A DNA stretch of 64,000 nt. Origin: RYN-230 sp963718305. GTDB lineage: Bacteria > Actinomycetota > Actinomycetes > Streptosporangiales > Streptosporangiaceae. The position numbers and the translations under genes are program-made. The notes beneath the pieces were generated by a model. It was not told where the DNA came from. It did not search any database and saw only the letters and a program-made list of their open reading frames with translations. The stretch lies in assembly GCA_963718305.1 (NCBI GenBank), contig CAVQZG010000010.1:496001-560000 (forward strand), given 5' to 3'. Shown piece after piece: positions 1-9,819 of this stretch. The stretch's first letter is position 1; every line of letters begins with the position of its first letter.

Positions 1-413
1 CGCTGGGCAGCACACCCGCCCTGGCCGCGTATTCGGTGACCCGGCACAACGGCACGGTGACGGTGGCGGTCAACCGCGCGTCCGGCGTGGCCGGAGCAAA
101 TACGACCCTGCATGCGATGGGCGCCCGGGTAAGGGTCGTCCCGGTGCGGCCAGGCTGCCCGCCGATCGGGTCGCTGTCGCGCCCCCGGCCGGTCCCGCAC
201 CCGGCGGTGTCGGTCAAGAGCGGGGTGAACGGGAACGGGCATCGCTCCGTCACGGTCAAGCTGGGCAAGGGTGGCATCCCCGCCGGGGACACGATGATTC
301 TGGCCTTCAGCGGTGACCCGCGCCATGGCACGGCGCTGGGCGCAGGGGGCATCATCACCGGGCCCGTGCCCCGCTGCGTGAGCCTCCCGTCCGCACCGCA
401 TGGCGGGTCATGA
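1..413 (+). CDS. Secreted protein of unknown function, 5' end outside window
   Basis: The frame is open from the window edge (codons begin at base 3), so the N-terminus is missing. The first visible residues, LGSTPALAAYSV, look like the end of a Sec signal peptide with an AxA cleavage site, so the mature part is probably exported. The mature part of about 125 residues is rich in Val, Gly and Pro, with two cysteines (PGCPP and PRCVS) that could form a disulfide. No known domain was recognised. It converges on the next gene with a six-base overlap. Coding status is well supported by codon pattern; function is unknown. Confidence 0.6.
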   Translation, partial: LGSTPALAAYSVTRHNGTVTVAVNRASGVAGANTTLHAMGARVRVVPVRPGCPPIGSLSRPRPVPHPAVSVKSGVNGNGHRSVTVKLGKGGIPAGDTMILAFSGDPRHGTALGAGGIITGPVPRCVSLPSAPHGGS

Positions 414-740
414 AGTTGCCAGCATGCGGGTCAGCAAGAACCAGCCGGCCTCCAGCGCGATGATCGCACCTGCCATCACTGCGGCGCTGCGGCGCCGTCG
501 CGGGCGTGCTGTGCCTGCGAGGAGCACGGCGACCGCGGCGGCGGCCAGGCCGAGCTGGCCGATGGCGCCAGCCTTGAGCCATCCCAGGCCAGGTGCAGGG
601 GTATCCCAGCTCCCCATCACGATGCCAGCCAGGTCGGTCAGGGCGAGCAGGCCGCCCGCGGCGACCGCGAGTGCGCACGCCAGCCACATGGCCCAGGGCA
701 GATGCGTCCGGCTGGGCCGACTCGCGGGACTGTCACTCAT
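408..740 (-). CDS. Small integral membrane protein
   Basis: The product is about 110 residues with three probable membrane segments (WAMWLACALAVAAGGLLAL, a middle Ala/Leu-rich stretch, and AVMAGAIIALEAGWFLL) and an Arg-rich loop (ARPRRRRS) likely on the cytoplasmic side. The ATG at 740 follows GAGG and is preferred over a GTG at 791, which has no ribosome site. It lies directly downstream of the large membrane protein on the same strand (stop at 795), so the two are probably co-transcribed. No family was recognised. Confidence 0.6.
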   Translation of the reverse strand: MSDSPASRPSRTHLPWAMWLACALAVAAGGLLALTDLAGIVMGSWDTPAPGLGWLKAGAIGQLGLAAAAVAVLLAGTARPRRRRSAAVMAGAIIALEAGWFLLTRMLATS

Positions 741-794
741 AGCCTCATTCTCCGCCGTCCACGGCGCGGCCAGCGGCCTCGCGGCGCTCACCCA

Positions 795-2330
795 TTAGGA
801 ACGCAGATCGGATTGAATTGCCCCCGGGGTGCTGGCCGCCCCGACACCCGGGGCAGGTCGTTCACCCTGGTCTGCTGCCCGCTCCGGCGCAGCATCGCGC
901 ATGGAGGCGGCAATGGCGGCAGCTCCGAGAATGCCTGCTGGTGGCAGCAAGACGAGGGCGGGAAGCTGGTAGCGCCACGAGAATTCGTACACATCCGATC
1001 CGAGCAGGAGGATGATGGCCACGGCTGTGGTGAGCAGGCAGGCAGTTGCCGTGGCCATGTGCTCCCGACGGCGACCGCCGAGCCCGAGCATGCAGCTCCC
1101 AGCCAGGCCCGCCAGCGCGGCCACCGCGAGCAGGGGCCCCGGTGTGTACCCACCGTGAAGCTGGTAATCGCGGAGCGCTTCGGCCAGCGGTCTGATGACC
1201 GATGGCTGGCCGCCGCCCGGCCTGATCGAGGCGACATAGCGCAAGGTGATCAAGGGCGGATAGGTGGGATAGGTGGTCTGGAATTGCCAGCGGCTGATCG
1301 GCATATCCCCGGGAGCGGTGTTCCTGGTGAGGGCGAACAATTTGATGAAATCGCTGTGGATGGCGCTGGCCACGGCCACCGGCTGCTGCCTGACGACCGC
1401 GCTCTCGAAACGGTCGGCCATGGCCTCGATCGTCATGCCCGGCGGCGGCTGGTAACTCAGCAGCGGGCCTACGGGATCACCGACCAGGCCATCGATGCCC
1501 AGTGTGGCCACCACCTGCGGTGATGGGCACAGACTTCGCTCGTCTGGCGGCAGCCTGAGCGTAGCGCAATCGGCCGCCGCGGCCGCGCGCCCGTAGAAGA
1601 CATCCGAATTTCGCTGGGTGAATGTGAAATGACCCGACACCGCGAGCTGAACCATCATGAATATCAGCACCGGGATCGCGGAGCCGACCGTGAACAGCGC
1701 GCTCTCGGCCAGCCGCTGCCGCCGAATCGCGCGGACCAGCAGGAAGGCCAGCGCAGGGACGATCAGGACCTCACCGACCTGCCGGACGTCGACGGCCACG
1801 CCCAGGGCCAGGCCAGCCAAACCCACCTGCCAGGCAGCCGGGATGCGGCGCCACAGCAACAGCACGAGACCCGCCACGATGAGCGCCTCGAACAGCACAT
1901 CCGGCATGATCGTCTGCTCGGCCTGCAGCTGATAGCCATCCAGCAGCACGGGCGCGGTGGCAAGCGCCGCCGCCCAGCGGCAAATGCCGCGGCGGAGCAG
2001 GACCGAATAGAGCGACACGGCTATTCCCAGGCCCAGGATGTGCTGGGCCGCCGCGACCGCAGCCAGCCCACCAGCGCGCTGCAACGGCCACAGCAAAACC
2101 AGGTAACCAAGAGGATCCAGGCTTGAGTCGCCGTGCAGGTACCGGTACGAGTCGATGTAGACCAGCGCCGGGCTGTAGGCGACCTGAGTCAGGACCCGCA
2201 GCGACAGCCCGGCGCAGAACACGATCATGAACAGCCAGTGCCGGCGGGCCAGCGTGCGGGCAGTCATTAGCAAGCCACGAAATCCGCTCATGCCGCTCGT
2301 GAACCGTGTCCAGCGCGCACGCGCACGCAT
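795..2330 (-). CDS. Polytopic membrane protein, glycosyltransferase-like (GT-C fold)
   Basis: This 511-residue protein has many hydrophobic helices, an early acidic/aromatic loop (YIDSYRYLHGDSSLDPLGY) after the first helix, and one large non-membrane segment near residues 240-380. This is the layout of lipid-linked-sugar-dependent GT-C glycosyltransferases (mannosyltransferase/PMT-like), in which an Asp in the first external loop is catalytic. The assignment rests on architecture only. The ATG at 2330 has GGGAGA five bases upstream, which favours it over internal Met codons at 2291 and 2267. It is followed by a small membrane protein gene. Confidence 0.6.
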   Translation of the reverse strand: MRARARWTRFTSGMSGFRGLLMTARTLARRHWLFMIVFCAGLSLRVLTQVAYSPALVYIDSYRYLHGDSSLDPLGYLVLLWPLQRAGGLAAVAAAQHILGLGIAVSLYSVLLRRGICRWAAALATAPVLLDGYQLQAEQTIMPDVLFEALIVAGLVLLLWRRIPAAWQVGLAGLALGVAVDVRQVGEVLIVPALAFLLVRAIRRQRLAESALFTVGSAIPVLIFMMVQLAVSGHFTFTQRNSDVFYGRAAAAADCATLRLPPDERSLCPSPQVVATLGIDGLVGDPVGPLLSYQPPPGMTIEAMADRFESAVVRQQPVAVASAIHSDFIKLFALTRNTAPGDMPISRWQFQTTYPTYPPLITLRYVASIRPGGGQPSVIRPLAEALRDYQLHGGYTPGPLLAVAALAGLAGSCMLGLGGRRREHMATATACLLTTAVAIILLLGSDVYEFSWRYQLPALVLLPPAGILGAAAIAASMRDAAPERAADQGERPAPGVGAASTPGAIQSDLRS

Positions 2331-2613
2331 GCTGTTCTCCCATCAGGAATCCCCATCCCGGGATAGTTGCCCGGCGGGCGCCAGGAATTGGCGGAGTGCT
2401 CCGCTAAGAGGTCGGCCAGGTGGTGGGCCTGAATGTCGATCAGCAGAGGATCCCGGCACGAAATCGTAGGAGCCTGCCCCCAGAGGGGCGAGCCCGATCC
2501 CATCTCGTCACCAAACCGTCATAAATTGGACCAGGCCAACCCGAAAATCCCAACCTGAGACGGTCCCGGGTGCAGACGGCAGAGCCTGCCCGCCGGGCTT
2601 GAGGAGCGAGACG

Positions 2614-3009
2614 ATGGACGGTGACGCCGAGGCCAAGGCCAGGATCATGGAGCATTGGCAGGCCTCCGAGCAGGGGGACAGCGCGGCCGAGCACGCCATC
2701 TACGCGGCGGACGCGATCTTGGATTACCCGCAATCCGGGGAACGGTTCCGCAGCCGCACGACCATCGCGGCGCAACGCGGTGGCCATCCGGCGGACCGTC
2801 ACTTTACCGTGATCCGGATCACCGGCACCGGGGACATATGGGTGAGCGAATGCGTGATCACCTACGACGGCGTGCCCACCCACTCGGTGAGCATCATGGA
2901 GTTCTCCGGTGGCCTCGTCGCCCATGAGACCCAGTACTTTGCCGACCCCTTCGACGCGCCCCAGTGGCGGGCAGCGCTGGCCGAGCCGATGCCGGACCGT
3001 CCAGGCTGA
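2614..3009 (+). CDS. SnoaL-like (NTF2-fold) protein
   Basis: The 131-residue product has the small alpha+beta pattern of the SnoaL/NTF2 superfamily: an N-terminal helix (AKARIMEHWQASEQGD), a YPQSGERF strand and a conserved-looking end VAHETQYFADPFDAPQWR. Related proteins isomerise, hydrolyse or bind small molecules, and the substrate cannot be read here. GAGGAG at 2602-2607 sits seven bases before the ATG and decides this start over the TTG at 2599. The gene is divergent from the membrane protein at 2330. Confidence 0.75.
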   Translation: MDGDAEAKARIMEHWQASEQGDSAAEHAIYAADAILDYPQSGERFRSRTTIAAQRGGHPADRHFTVIRITGTGDIWVSECVITYDGVPTHSVSIMEFSGGLVAHETQYFADPFDAPQWRAALAEPMPDRPG

Positions 3010-3051
3010 CGCCGCCGGAACCTTCAGGCGGTCGTGTGCCGTTGACGGAGA

Positions 3052-4365
3052 GTGGACCAGATCGCGCGGATCCTTGACCATGAGGTGAAAGCGCTGTTCC
3101 CGGACGGCGCGGTGCAGCGGGCCGAGCTGCGGCACGGCGAGGACCCGGGCCAGTTGGTGGTCCGGGTGTTCATCCCAGCAGCGGAAGATCTTCCCGCGTG
3201 GGCTGAGGTACACCGGGAGCAAATGGAAGCACTGCGGAGGGAGCTTTCGCTGCGGCTGCCATCGGCCGGACTGGTCGAGTTCACCTCCGATGCCGCGGAC
3301 GCCCCCGTGATCACCATGCCTGATGACGGCTCGCTGGCCGCCGAGCAGTTGTCCAGCCGGGAAATCGTGATCAAGGCACTTGCGTTGCTGCGCGAGAACT
3401 ACGTGTTCCCGGAGCTGGCCGAGCAAGTCGCCACCGCTGTTGAGGTGCGGCTCGCGGCCGGGGAGTACGACAGCCTGGACGAGATCACGCTCACCGAGTT
3501 GCTCACCAGCCATCTCCAGGAGACCAGCGGCGACAGGCACCTCCGGGTCCAGCTCGGCGGGGCTCGCGGCCCGGGGCGGCGCGAGCCCGGACGCGGTCCC
3601 GGCGAACCCGATCGCGACCGGGCTGACCGGGACAGCGGCGAGCCTGCGGACCGTGAGGTGAGACGGCTGCAGATGCGCCGGAGAGGACGGCTGGACAACT
3701 TCGGCATCCACCGCGTCGAACGCCTGGACGGCAACATCGGCTACCTCGACCTGCGCCGGGTGCCGACGCCGGAGATTGCTGGCCCGGCGATCACCGCCGC
3801 GATGGAACTGGTCGCCGGGACCTACGCCCTCATCATTGACCTGCGGCGCAATGGCGGCGGCTCTCCCCATGGGGTGGCGTTGTGGTGCAGCTACCTGATC
3901 GCCGAGGCGCCCACGCACCTGAACGACATTTTCCACGCCGATACCGGCGAGACCATGCAGTTCTGGTCCTACCCCTACCTGCCGGGCAGCCGCTACCTGG
4001 ACCGTCCGGTGTACGTGCTGACCAGCAGCCGGACGTTCTCAGGCGGCGAGGACTTCGGTTACACGCTGCAGGCGCTGGGCCGGGCGGAGGTGATCGGCGA
4101 GGTAACCGGCGGCGGCGCGCACCCGACCCGGCCGTTCCCGATCAGCGCCGCGGTGCACATCGGCATCCCGTTCGCGCGCTCGATCAACCCGGTCACCGGC
4201 ACGAACTGGCAGGGTTCTGGCGTTATCCCGGACACACAGGTACCCGCAGACCAGGCCTACGGCGTCGCGTACACCAGGGCGCTCAGGCATGTGCTGCAAC
4301 TCGGCGACGTTCCGCCTCCCATCGCCGACGAGGCCCGCGACACGCTCACCACCCTCACCGGCTGA
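3052..4365 (+). CDS. S41 family (tail-specific/IRBP-type) serine peptidase
   Basis: The 437-residue protein carries the S41 peptidase core: an N-terminal IRBP-type helical segment around residues 100-165 (SSREIVIKALALLRENYVFPELA), a charged linker, the core from about 225 (NIGYLDLRRV), the strand LIIDLRRNGGG, and SSRTFSGGEDF with the likely nucleophile Ser330. The C-terminal GGGAHPTRPF and GVIPDTQV motifs are also typical. The first 100 residues are an extra domain not usual for the family. No signal peptide is seen, so it is probably cytosolic. The start is GTG with a weak, close GGAG. It lies between SnoaL and GNAT genes on the same strand. Confidence 0.85.
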   Translation: MDQIARILDHEVKALFPDGAVQRAELRHGEDPGQLVVRVFIPAAEDLPAWAEVHREQMEALRRELSLRLPSAGLVEFTSDAADAPVITMPDDGSLAAEQLSSREIVIKALALLRENYVFPELAEQVATAVEVRLAAGEYDSLDEITLTELLTSHLQETSGDRHLRVQLGGARGPGRREPGRGPGEPDRDRADRDSGEPADREVRRLQMRRRGRLDNFGIHRVERLDGNIGYLDLRRVPTPEIAGPAITAAMELVAGTYALIIDLRRNGGGSPHGVALWCSYLIAEAPTHLNDIFHADTGETMQFWSYPYLPGSRYLDRPVYVLTSSRTFSGGEDFGYTLQALGRAEVIGEVTGGGAHPTRPFPISAAVHIGIPFARSINPVTGTNWQGSGVIPDTQVPADQAYGVAYTRALRHVLQLGDVPPPIADEARDTLTTLTG

Positions 4366-4394
4366 TCTCACTGGCATGCGGCAGTATCAGCCAC

Positions 4395-5018
4395 ATGACC
4401 GAACTCACCGATGTTTCCAGCGCCTTCGGTTACGGCGACTCGATCCTCGCCGGCGAGCGCGTGCGACTGCGCGGCGTGCGGGACGACGACCTGCCTGCGC
4501 TCGCGAAGTGGGAGATGGATCCCGGACGCATGGCCACGCTGTCAAACTGGGTGGTCCCGCCGTCGGAGGCCGCGGCGAAGGAGCGCATCGCGAGATGGAG
4601 CGCGAACGAGAAGGACAACCTCGGCTTCGCCATCGAGACGCTCGACGATCCGCCGGTGCTGGTCGGCAACATCGGGTTGTGGGGCGCGCGTCCCAAGGAT
4701 CGGTGCGCGACGCTCGGGATCGCCCTCGGCCGTGAGTACGTCAGCCGCGGCTACGGCACGGACGCGATGCGCGTGATCGTCAGCTACGGATTCCGCGAGA
4801 TGGGCCTGCACCGCATCCAGCTGGGCGTGGCTCCGTTCAATCCCGCCGGGATCCGCGCCTATGAGAAGGCGGGGTTCGTCGAGGAGGGCCGCCTTCGCGA
4901 GTCGGTGCTGCACGACGGGCGCTGGTACGACGAGGTGCTGATGTCCATCCTGGACCACGAGTGGGAGGCGCTGCGCGCCTCCGCACCCGGGATCCATCAG
5001 CCAGCACCGCCCAAATAG
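4395..5018 (+). CDS. GNAT N-acetyltransferase, RimJ/RimL type
   Basis: The 207-residue product matches the RimJ/RimL branch of GNAT acetyltransferases: VRLRGVRDDDLPALAKWE at the start, the acetyl-CoA loop around GREYVSRGYGTDAMR, and the end motif NPAGIRAYEKAGFVEEG. These enzymes transfer acetyl from acetyl-CoA to an amino group, often of a protein N-terminus or an antibiotic. The ATG at 4395 leaves a 29-base gap after the S41 peptidase gene, so the two may share a transcript. The substrate is unknown. Confidence 0.9.
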   Translation: MTELTDVSSAFGYGDSILAGERVRLRGVRDDDLPALAKWEMDPGRMATLSNWVVPPSEAAAKERIARWSANEKDNLGFAIETLDDPPVLVGNIGLWGARPKDRCATLGIALGREYVSRGYGTDAMRVIVSYGFREMGLHRIQLGVAPFNPAGIRAYEKAGFVEEGRLRESVLHDGRWYDEVLMSILDHEWEALRASAPGIHQPAPPK

Positions 5019-5032
5019 CAGACGGCGGCAGG

Positions 5033-6055
5033 TCACACCGGCACCACGTACGGGAAGTCGCTGCCGCGCTGCCCCCTGGTCACTGATGGCCTGAGTCCGG
5101 AGGGGACGGCGGCGCCGGTGACGAGGGAAAGCATGGCCTCGGGTGCATTGTCGGCCTGCGTCCGCCCGTTGAAGCCAGCGAAGCTGTAGGTGGCGGGGGT
5201 ACCGATCACGTAGGGCAGCACGTCGGGGAACAGGTCCCGGGCCACGGCCTCGCCGTACCCCTCGGGGTCACCGGAGGTCCCGCCGGCCGCCACGACCGCG
5301 GCGACGAGCCCGGCGATGTGCTTACCTTCTGCGCCGGCGTCTTCGGAGGGGTGGCGGGTGTTGGCGGGGTTGGAGAAGTCGGTGTCGCCGGGCCAGAAGA
5401 TCGGCCACATCATCGGGTGCCCGGCGCGGTTGATCTGCCGCCAGCCGCCCGCGTCGGTGGCGAGTTTCGTGGTGCACCACACGCCGATGCGGGCCCCGGG
5501 TCGCAGCCGGGGATGGGCGTGCGGGACCTCCAGCACGATCGACTCGACAGCGGTGCCGGCAAAGCTGTTCTTCGCCTCTTCCGGGCGCCACTGCGACAGG
5601 TCCGGCGCAGTCCCGTTCATGATCGCCGTGTTGACCAGCGCGAGTAGCGAGAGGTCGATGTAGAAGGAGTCGGCGATGCGCCCCGCCCAGATCCGGATGT
5701 CACCCGCGCTGGCTGGCTCGCCGGTCCGGCCCTCCAGCACCAACTCACCGGCGGCGGAGTCCTCGCGCGCCTGGCTGTCGGCCAGTGCATGCAACTGCAG
5801 GGACTGCTGTCCGTCTGAGCCCGCTTCGCCGAAGGACACCCGGTACGTCAGATCCTCGAAATCGGCTCCGCCGAAGTGGACCTTGAACTCATAGCGTGCC
5901 TCCGGGTGGAACCCCGGCTGGGCATACAGCCCAGTGATATTGGAGTTGACGTCCATCACGAACACGGTGCTGCCGGTGCCCGGGAAGACGTACAGGTCAT
6001 CGATGTAGAGCTGCCCGTTCTGGCTGGCCAGAGGCGTATCAAGGTGATGCGACAT
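5033..6055 (-). CDS. DUF4331 family protein
   Basis: The 340-residue product begins MSHHLDTPLASQNGQLYIDDLYVF, the usual start of DUF4331 proteins, and continues with TVFVMDVNSNITG, YEFKVHFGGADFEDLTYRVSF and the late MMWPIFWPGDTDFSN segment. The family is probably a beta-propeller-like fold of unknown function. The ATG at 6055 begins this conserved start, and longer reading upstream is low-complexity. Its stop lies 14 bases from the end of the convergent GNAT gene. Confidence 0.85.
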   Translation of the reverse strand: MSHHLDTPLASQNGQLYIDDLYVFPGTGSTVFVMDVNSNITGLYAQPGFHPEARYEFKVHFGGADFEDLTYRVSFGEAGSDGQQSLQLHALADSQAREDSAAGELVLEGRTGEPASAGDIRIWAGRIADSFYIDLSLLALVNTAIMNGTAPDLSQWRPEEAKNSFAGTAVESIVLEVPHAHPRLRPGARIGVWCTTKLATDAGGWRQINRAGHPMMWPIFWPGDTDFSNPANTRHPSEDAGAEGKHIAGLVAAVVAAGGTSGDPEGYGEAVARDLFPDVLPYVIGTPATYSFAGFNGRTQADNAPEAMLSLVTGAAVPSGLRPSVTRGQRGSDFPYVVPV

Positions 6056-6218
6056 GGATGGAGCCCTCTCTGCGAGATAACGTGCTTCCGAGTCTGCCGA
6101 GAGATGGCCGCCGGGATCACCGGTCAAATGACTCGTCCGGCCCGCCGCCGCAGTCCAGGAACCGAGCCCCCGGCGATGCCGGTGGCGGGCTGCCGGGCGC
6201 AAGCGAGTCAGATGACTG

Positions 6219-6752
6219 GTGCTCCCCCCAGGCCAGAAGCGAAGACTCCTGACTGTGGGCGCGGAACCTGATGCGGGTCATGTTCTTCACTGGCCAGCGG
6301 GCTTTTCTCCAGAGTGCGCGGATGTCTGGGCCCGCAGCGAACTCGCCATCGATGCCGGGCCCGCGGCCGTGTTCTCGCATCTGGTCTCCGTCGGCTGCTG
6401 GGAGCAGGATTTCCCCGGCATCCGGAACGTGCATGTCCTGACTCCGGGCCACGAGCGCCTGGAGCCGGCCAGCGTGTTTGAATTCGAGATCGACGGCCTC
6501 CACATTTCCGCGCAAGTCATCGAATTCGTGGCCAGAAGCCGGCTGGCGTGGTTCGGCCAGGGAATCGACATCAGCATCTACCACGCGTGGGTCGTCTCCG
6601 GCGAGGTAGGCAGATCACGGGTTCTGGCGGGCTTTGCGGCGAGAGGGCCGGCGGCCATCGCACTGAGGGAACCGGATCCCGCTTCCCCGCAAAGAGCCCT
6701 CGACCAGTGGGTTGCCTACCTGAAAGCAGCGGCGGAGAGGGCGGGACGCTAG
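6219..6752 (+). CDS. SRPBCC (START-like) superfamily protein
   Basis: The product of up to 177 residues has the SRPBCC layout: HWPAGFSPECADVWARSELAID, the helix-turn AGPAAVFSHLVSVGCWEQDFPGIRNV, and a C-terminal helix QRALDQWVAYLKAAAERAG. Such proteins bind hydrophobic ligands in a helix-grip pocket. The start could be GTG 6219 or GTG 6255; neither has a strong ribosome site, and the conserved part starts near base 6280. Its last four bases overlap the convergent LuxR-type gene. Confidence 0.75.
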   Translation: MLPPGQKRRLLTVGAEPDAGHVLHWPAGFSPECADVWARSELAIDAGPAAVFSHLVSVGCWEQDFPGIRNVHVLTPGHERLEPASVFEFEIDGLHISAQVIEFVARSRLAWFGQGIDISIYHAWVVSGEVGRSRVLAGFAARGPAAIALREPDPASPQRALDQWVAYLKAAAERAGR

Positions 6753-9521
6753 GAGCCGCCCGCCTGGCCGAGAGCATCGCGGAGGGCGGCTCGCGTCGTG
6801 ATGCCCAGCTTGGGGAAGATCTGGTACAGGTGACCGCTGACTGTCCGGGGAGACAGGTACAGCCGTTCCGCGATCTGCTTGTTGGTCATGCCCGACGCTG
6901 CCAGGCCGGCGATCTGCAGTTCCTGCGGGGTCAGGGCGGCGACACCCGGAGCGCTGGAAGCGGACCTGCTGGCGCCGGTCGCCCGCAACTCCAACTCGGC
7001 ACGGGCGGCCCACGGGATGGCGCCCAGTTTCCGGAAGGCGGTGAGCGCCGCCTGAAGATGCGTCCTGGACTCAGTGGCGGCCCGGGCCCGGCGGAGGCGC
7101 TCACCGTAAGCGAGCCGCACCCGGGCGACGTCGAACGGCCAAAGATCGACGGTGGGCAGACTCAGCGCCTTCTCGAAGAGCGCAGGCGCTGGCTTGTCCC
7201 CGGCGGCGATGGCCGCCGACGCCGCCACCAGGATGGCCAGTCTCGGGGACAGCGCCGCGATGTCGGCTTCCTGCATCGCCTGCACATGCCGCTCCGCGTC
7301 GGAGTGCCGGTGCGTGCGCACGGCGGCCTCGACAAGATCCATGACGACCCACAGGCAATGCGGAACGTGGGAAGCCAGGGTGCCCGCCGGGCTCATCGCG
7401 GTGGCGTGCTGGTAGGCGCTCTCGTAGTCGCCCTGGCCGAGATCGGCCAGCACCAGCGGATGGTGGGCCCAGAACTGCGCGGCGCGGGCTCCCCGCGGCC
7501 CGGCCCAGCCGATGATCTGCCCGGCCAGCGCCCGGCTAGTGTCGAACCGGCCCTCGACGGCAGCCAGAAGCGCCTGGTGGTAGCGGAAGTACCAGCCGAA
7601 GAACCGGCCTCCGCGCTCTTCGCTGACTCTGAGTCCTTCCGCCGCGAGTTCAGCCGCTTCGCCCCATTCGCCGCGGTGGAAATCATCGACACACAGGTCC
7701 ATCAGCGCCACGAGGTGCCTTCGCCCCGAACTGCCCTCGCGTCCCCGGAGGACGCTTCGCCACAGAGGCTCACGCACCTCTGCGAGGCGGTCCGCATACA
7801 TCGTGGCTGCTGCAATGTTGTCGATCGAACTCGGGTCGACCTCGTCGTGTACGGTCCTCAGCGCGGCCTCGAGCCGGGGCAGCGCGGCTACCCCGGTACG
7901 TGCCGGGTCCGCGAACATGTCCACGGTCAGTGCGAGCTCCGCAGGCGTTTCCGGCGAAAGCCGGGCCACCGCGGCGTAGAACTCGGCCCACAGCTCACGC
8001 CGCCCGCCGCAGAAACAGACCAGAGCAAGAGTCCACAGCGCATCTATGAGCGCCGTGTTACCGGCGTCGTAGTGGTGGGTTCCCCCTTCAATAGCTCCGA
8101 CCAGCAGCCGATGGGCCGTATCGACATGCCCATCCCCATTCAGCATCACGAAGGTGGCCGCCGACACATAGTGCAGCGCATTGCTTACCTGCGGGCTTAC
8201 CAGCCGGCTTCCTTCCAGCAACTGAGAGGTGCTGCTCATCTCGCCGAAGGCCTCCGCCCCGATATAGGCCGCCTCGGCCAGCCGGCGACTGCGCTCGGCC
8301 CCCGCCGGGCTCAGGTCAGCGGCACGGATGAGTCTTTCCACCGCGCCGGAGTAGTCTCCGCGTCCAGAGACGGCACGCGCCGCCTCCTCCAGCAACCCGG
8401 CCACCTGCTCGTCCGGCTCGATAGAGGCCTCGCCCAGGTGCCACGCTCTCCGCTGGGGCTGGCCAGCGAGGACGACGGCGAGCGCCCGGTGGGCCCGGCG
8501 GCGTTCACCAGCGGTCGAACGCCCCGACCGCTGCGGAACGGATAAGCGGGTGCCGGAATGTGATCCGGCCCGGGTTCTCGTCCGCCCGCACCAAATGGTC
8601 GCGCTCGGCGGGAGCGAGATCGTCGAGCCCGTAGTCACTGCCGCCCGCCGCTTCCAGCACGCGAAGGTCGCCGGTGCCCTCCAGGGCCGCGACAAGGAGA
8701 AGCGCCCGGGTCGCCGGCGGAAGTTCTGCGACACGTGACGTGAATAGCTTCCGAAGATGCTCCCCCAGTGGCAGCACCGGCGGAAGCGGTTCCGTCGCCG
8801 AGCGCTGGGAATCGCTCAACGCTTGCGGCAGCTCCAGCAGGGCCAGCGGATTGCCCTGCGCCACGCCCAGCACCCGGCTCGTGACCCGGAGATCAAGGCC
8901 TGGGAATCGCGCGGCCACCAGCTGGGCAGCCGACTCCTCATCCAAAGGCTCCAGCTCATATTCCGGCAGCCCGGCCCGATCGAAGTAGCTACGCGCACCA
9001 GTCCGGCTGGCGGCCAGGAGGCCCACTCTGCTGCCCACGAGCCTCCTCGCCGCGAAACTCAGCACGCCGGCGCTGGCCCGGTCTATCCAGGGCAGGTCGT
9101 CCACGATCAGGAGCAGCGGCACGCGCGCGGCCACGTGCCGGAGCAGGGCCAGCGTGGCGTTGAACACCAGCAGCCGGTCCGGCGCAGGCCCGGCTCCGAG
9201 CCCCAAGGCCACGCCCAGCGCATCCCGGTGCGCGGCGTCAAGTTCGTCGAAATCACCGAACAAGGGGAACAGTGCCTGGTTGAGCGCGGCGAAACTGACG
9301 TCCCCCTCGAACTCAGCACCCGCAACCCGCAGGACCATCGTCCCCGACCCAGACGCCCGGTCCCCCAGGGCATCGAGCAACGCAGTCTTGCCCACACCAG
9401 GCTCGCCGGACAGGAGGAGTGCCCCGCCGCTGACCGCAGCCTGCCGGAAAAATCGCTCCAGGAAGCCGGCTTCCCGGTCCCGGCCGATCAACCCTCCCGC
9501 GGGAAGGCGAAGCTGACTCAC
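6749..9521 (-). pseudogene. LuxR-family LAL transcriptional regulator, frame-disrupted
   Basis: Two overlapping reading frames form one LAL-type regulator of about 923 residues. The 9521-8505 frame holds the AAA ATPase part (GEPGVGKT Walker A at residues 39-46, LLLIVDDLPWID Walker B) and ends after FRHPLIRSAAVGAFDRW. The 8734-6749 frame continues with GERRRAHRALAVVLAG, the helical repeat region, and the LuxR DNA-binding end (LTPQELQIAGLAASGMTNKQIAERLYLSPRTV). Joining after the Arg codon near 8510 needs the removal of one base and restores the family length. This is either a true frameshift pseudogene or a sequence error. LAL proteins are ATP-dependent activators of catabolic or secondary-metabolic genes. 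Confidence 0.85.
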
Positions 9522-9819
9522 CGGAGGGGTCCCGCAGGTGCGGAACGTGCCCCCGGACTCATCCGGCCGCCCTCGCTGCTCTCAGTGAGGCTCACAGCCC
9601 AAAGCCCGCAGCATCTTCTCCCAGCCTGGCATAGGTGCCCGGTTGCCGGGCTCCCCCGATTCCGGAAGGGCCGTAATCTGAAGCGCAGTCCCAGGATAAG
9701 GTGGCCCCCTTCACCAGGCGATAGTGTCGGCGGGCTCCGGCCCGGGGATGATCGCGATCGCGCGCTCCTGACCCGCGCGCGACCAGTTCTTTATTTCACA
9801 TCGATCCTGAGGAGCCCGG

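Noticed and set aside
2440..3936. Long minus-strand reading frame of 498 codons
   Set aside because: It lies opposite the SnoaL and S41 genes, whose products have recognisable domains, and its own translation is Arg/Pro/His-rich with no domain; it is an antisense shadow.
6548..8545. 665-codon plus-strand frame opposite the LuxR regulator
   Set aside because: The minus strand carries the conserved LAL helical region and LuxR domain, so the plus frame is a shadow.
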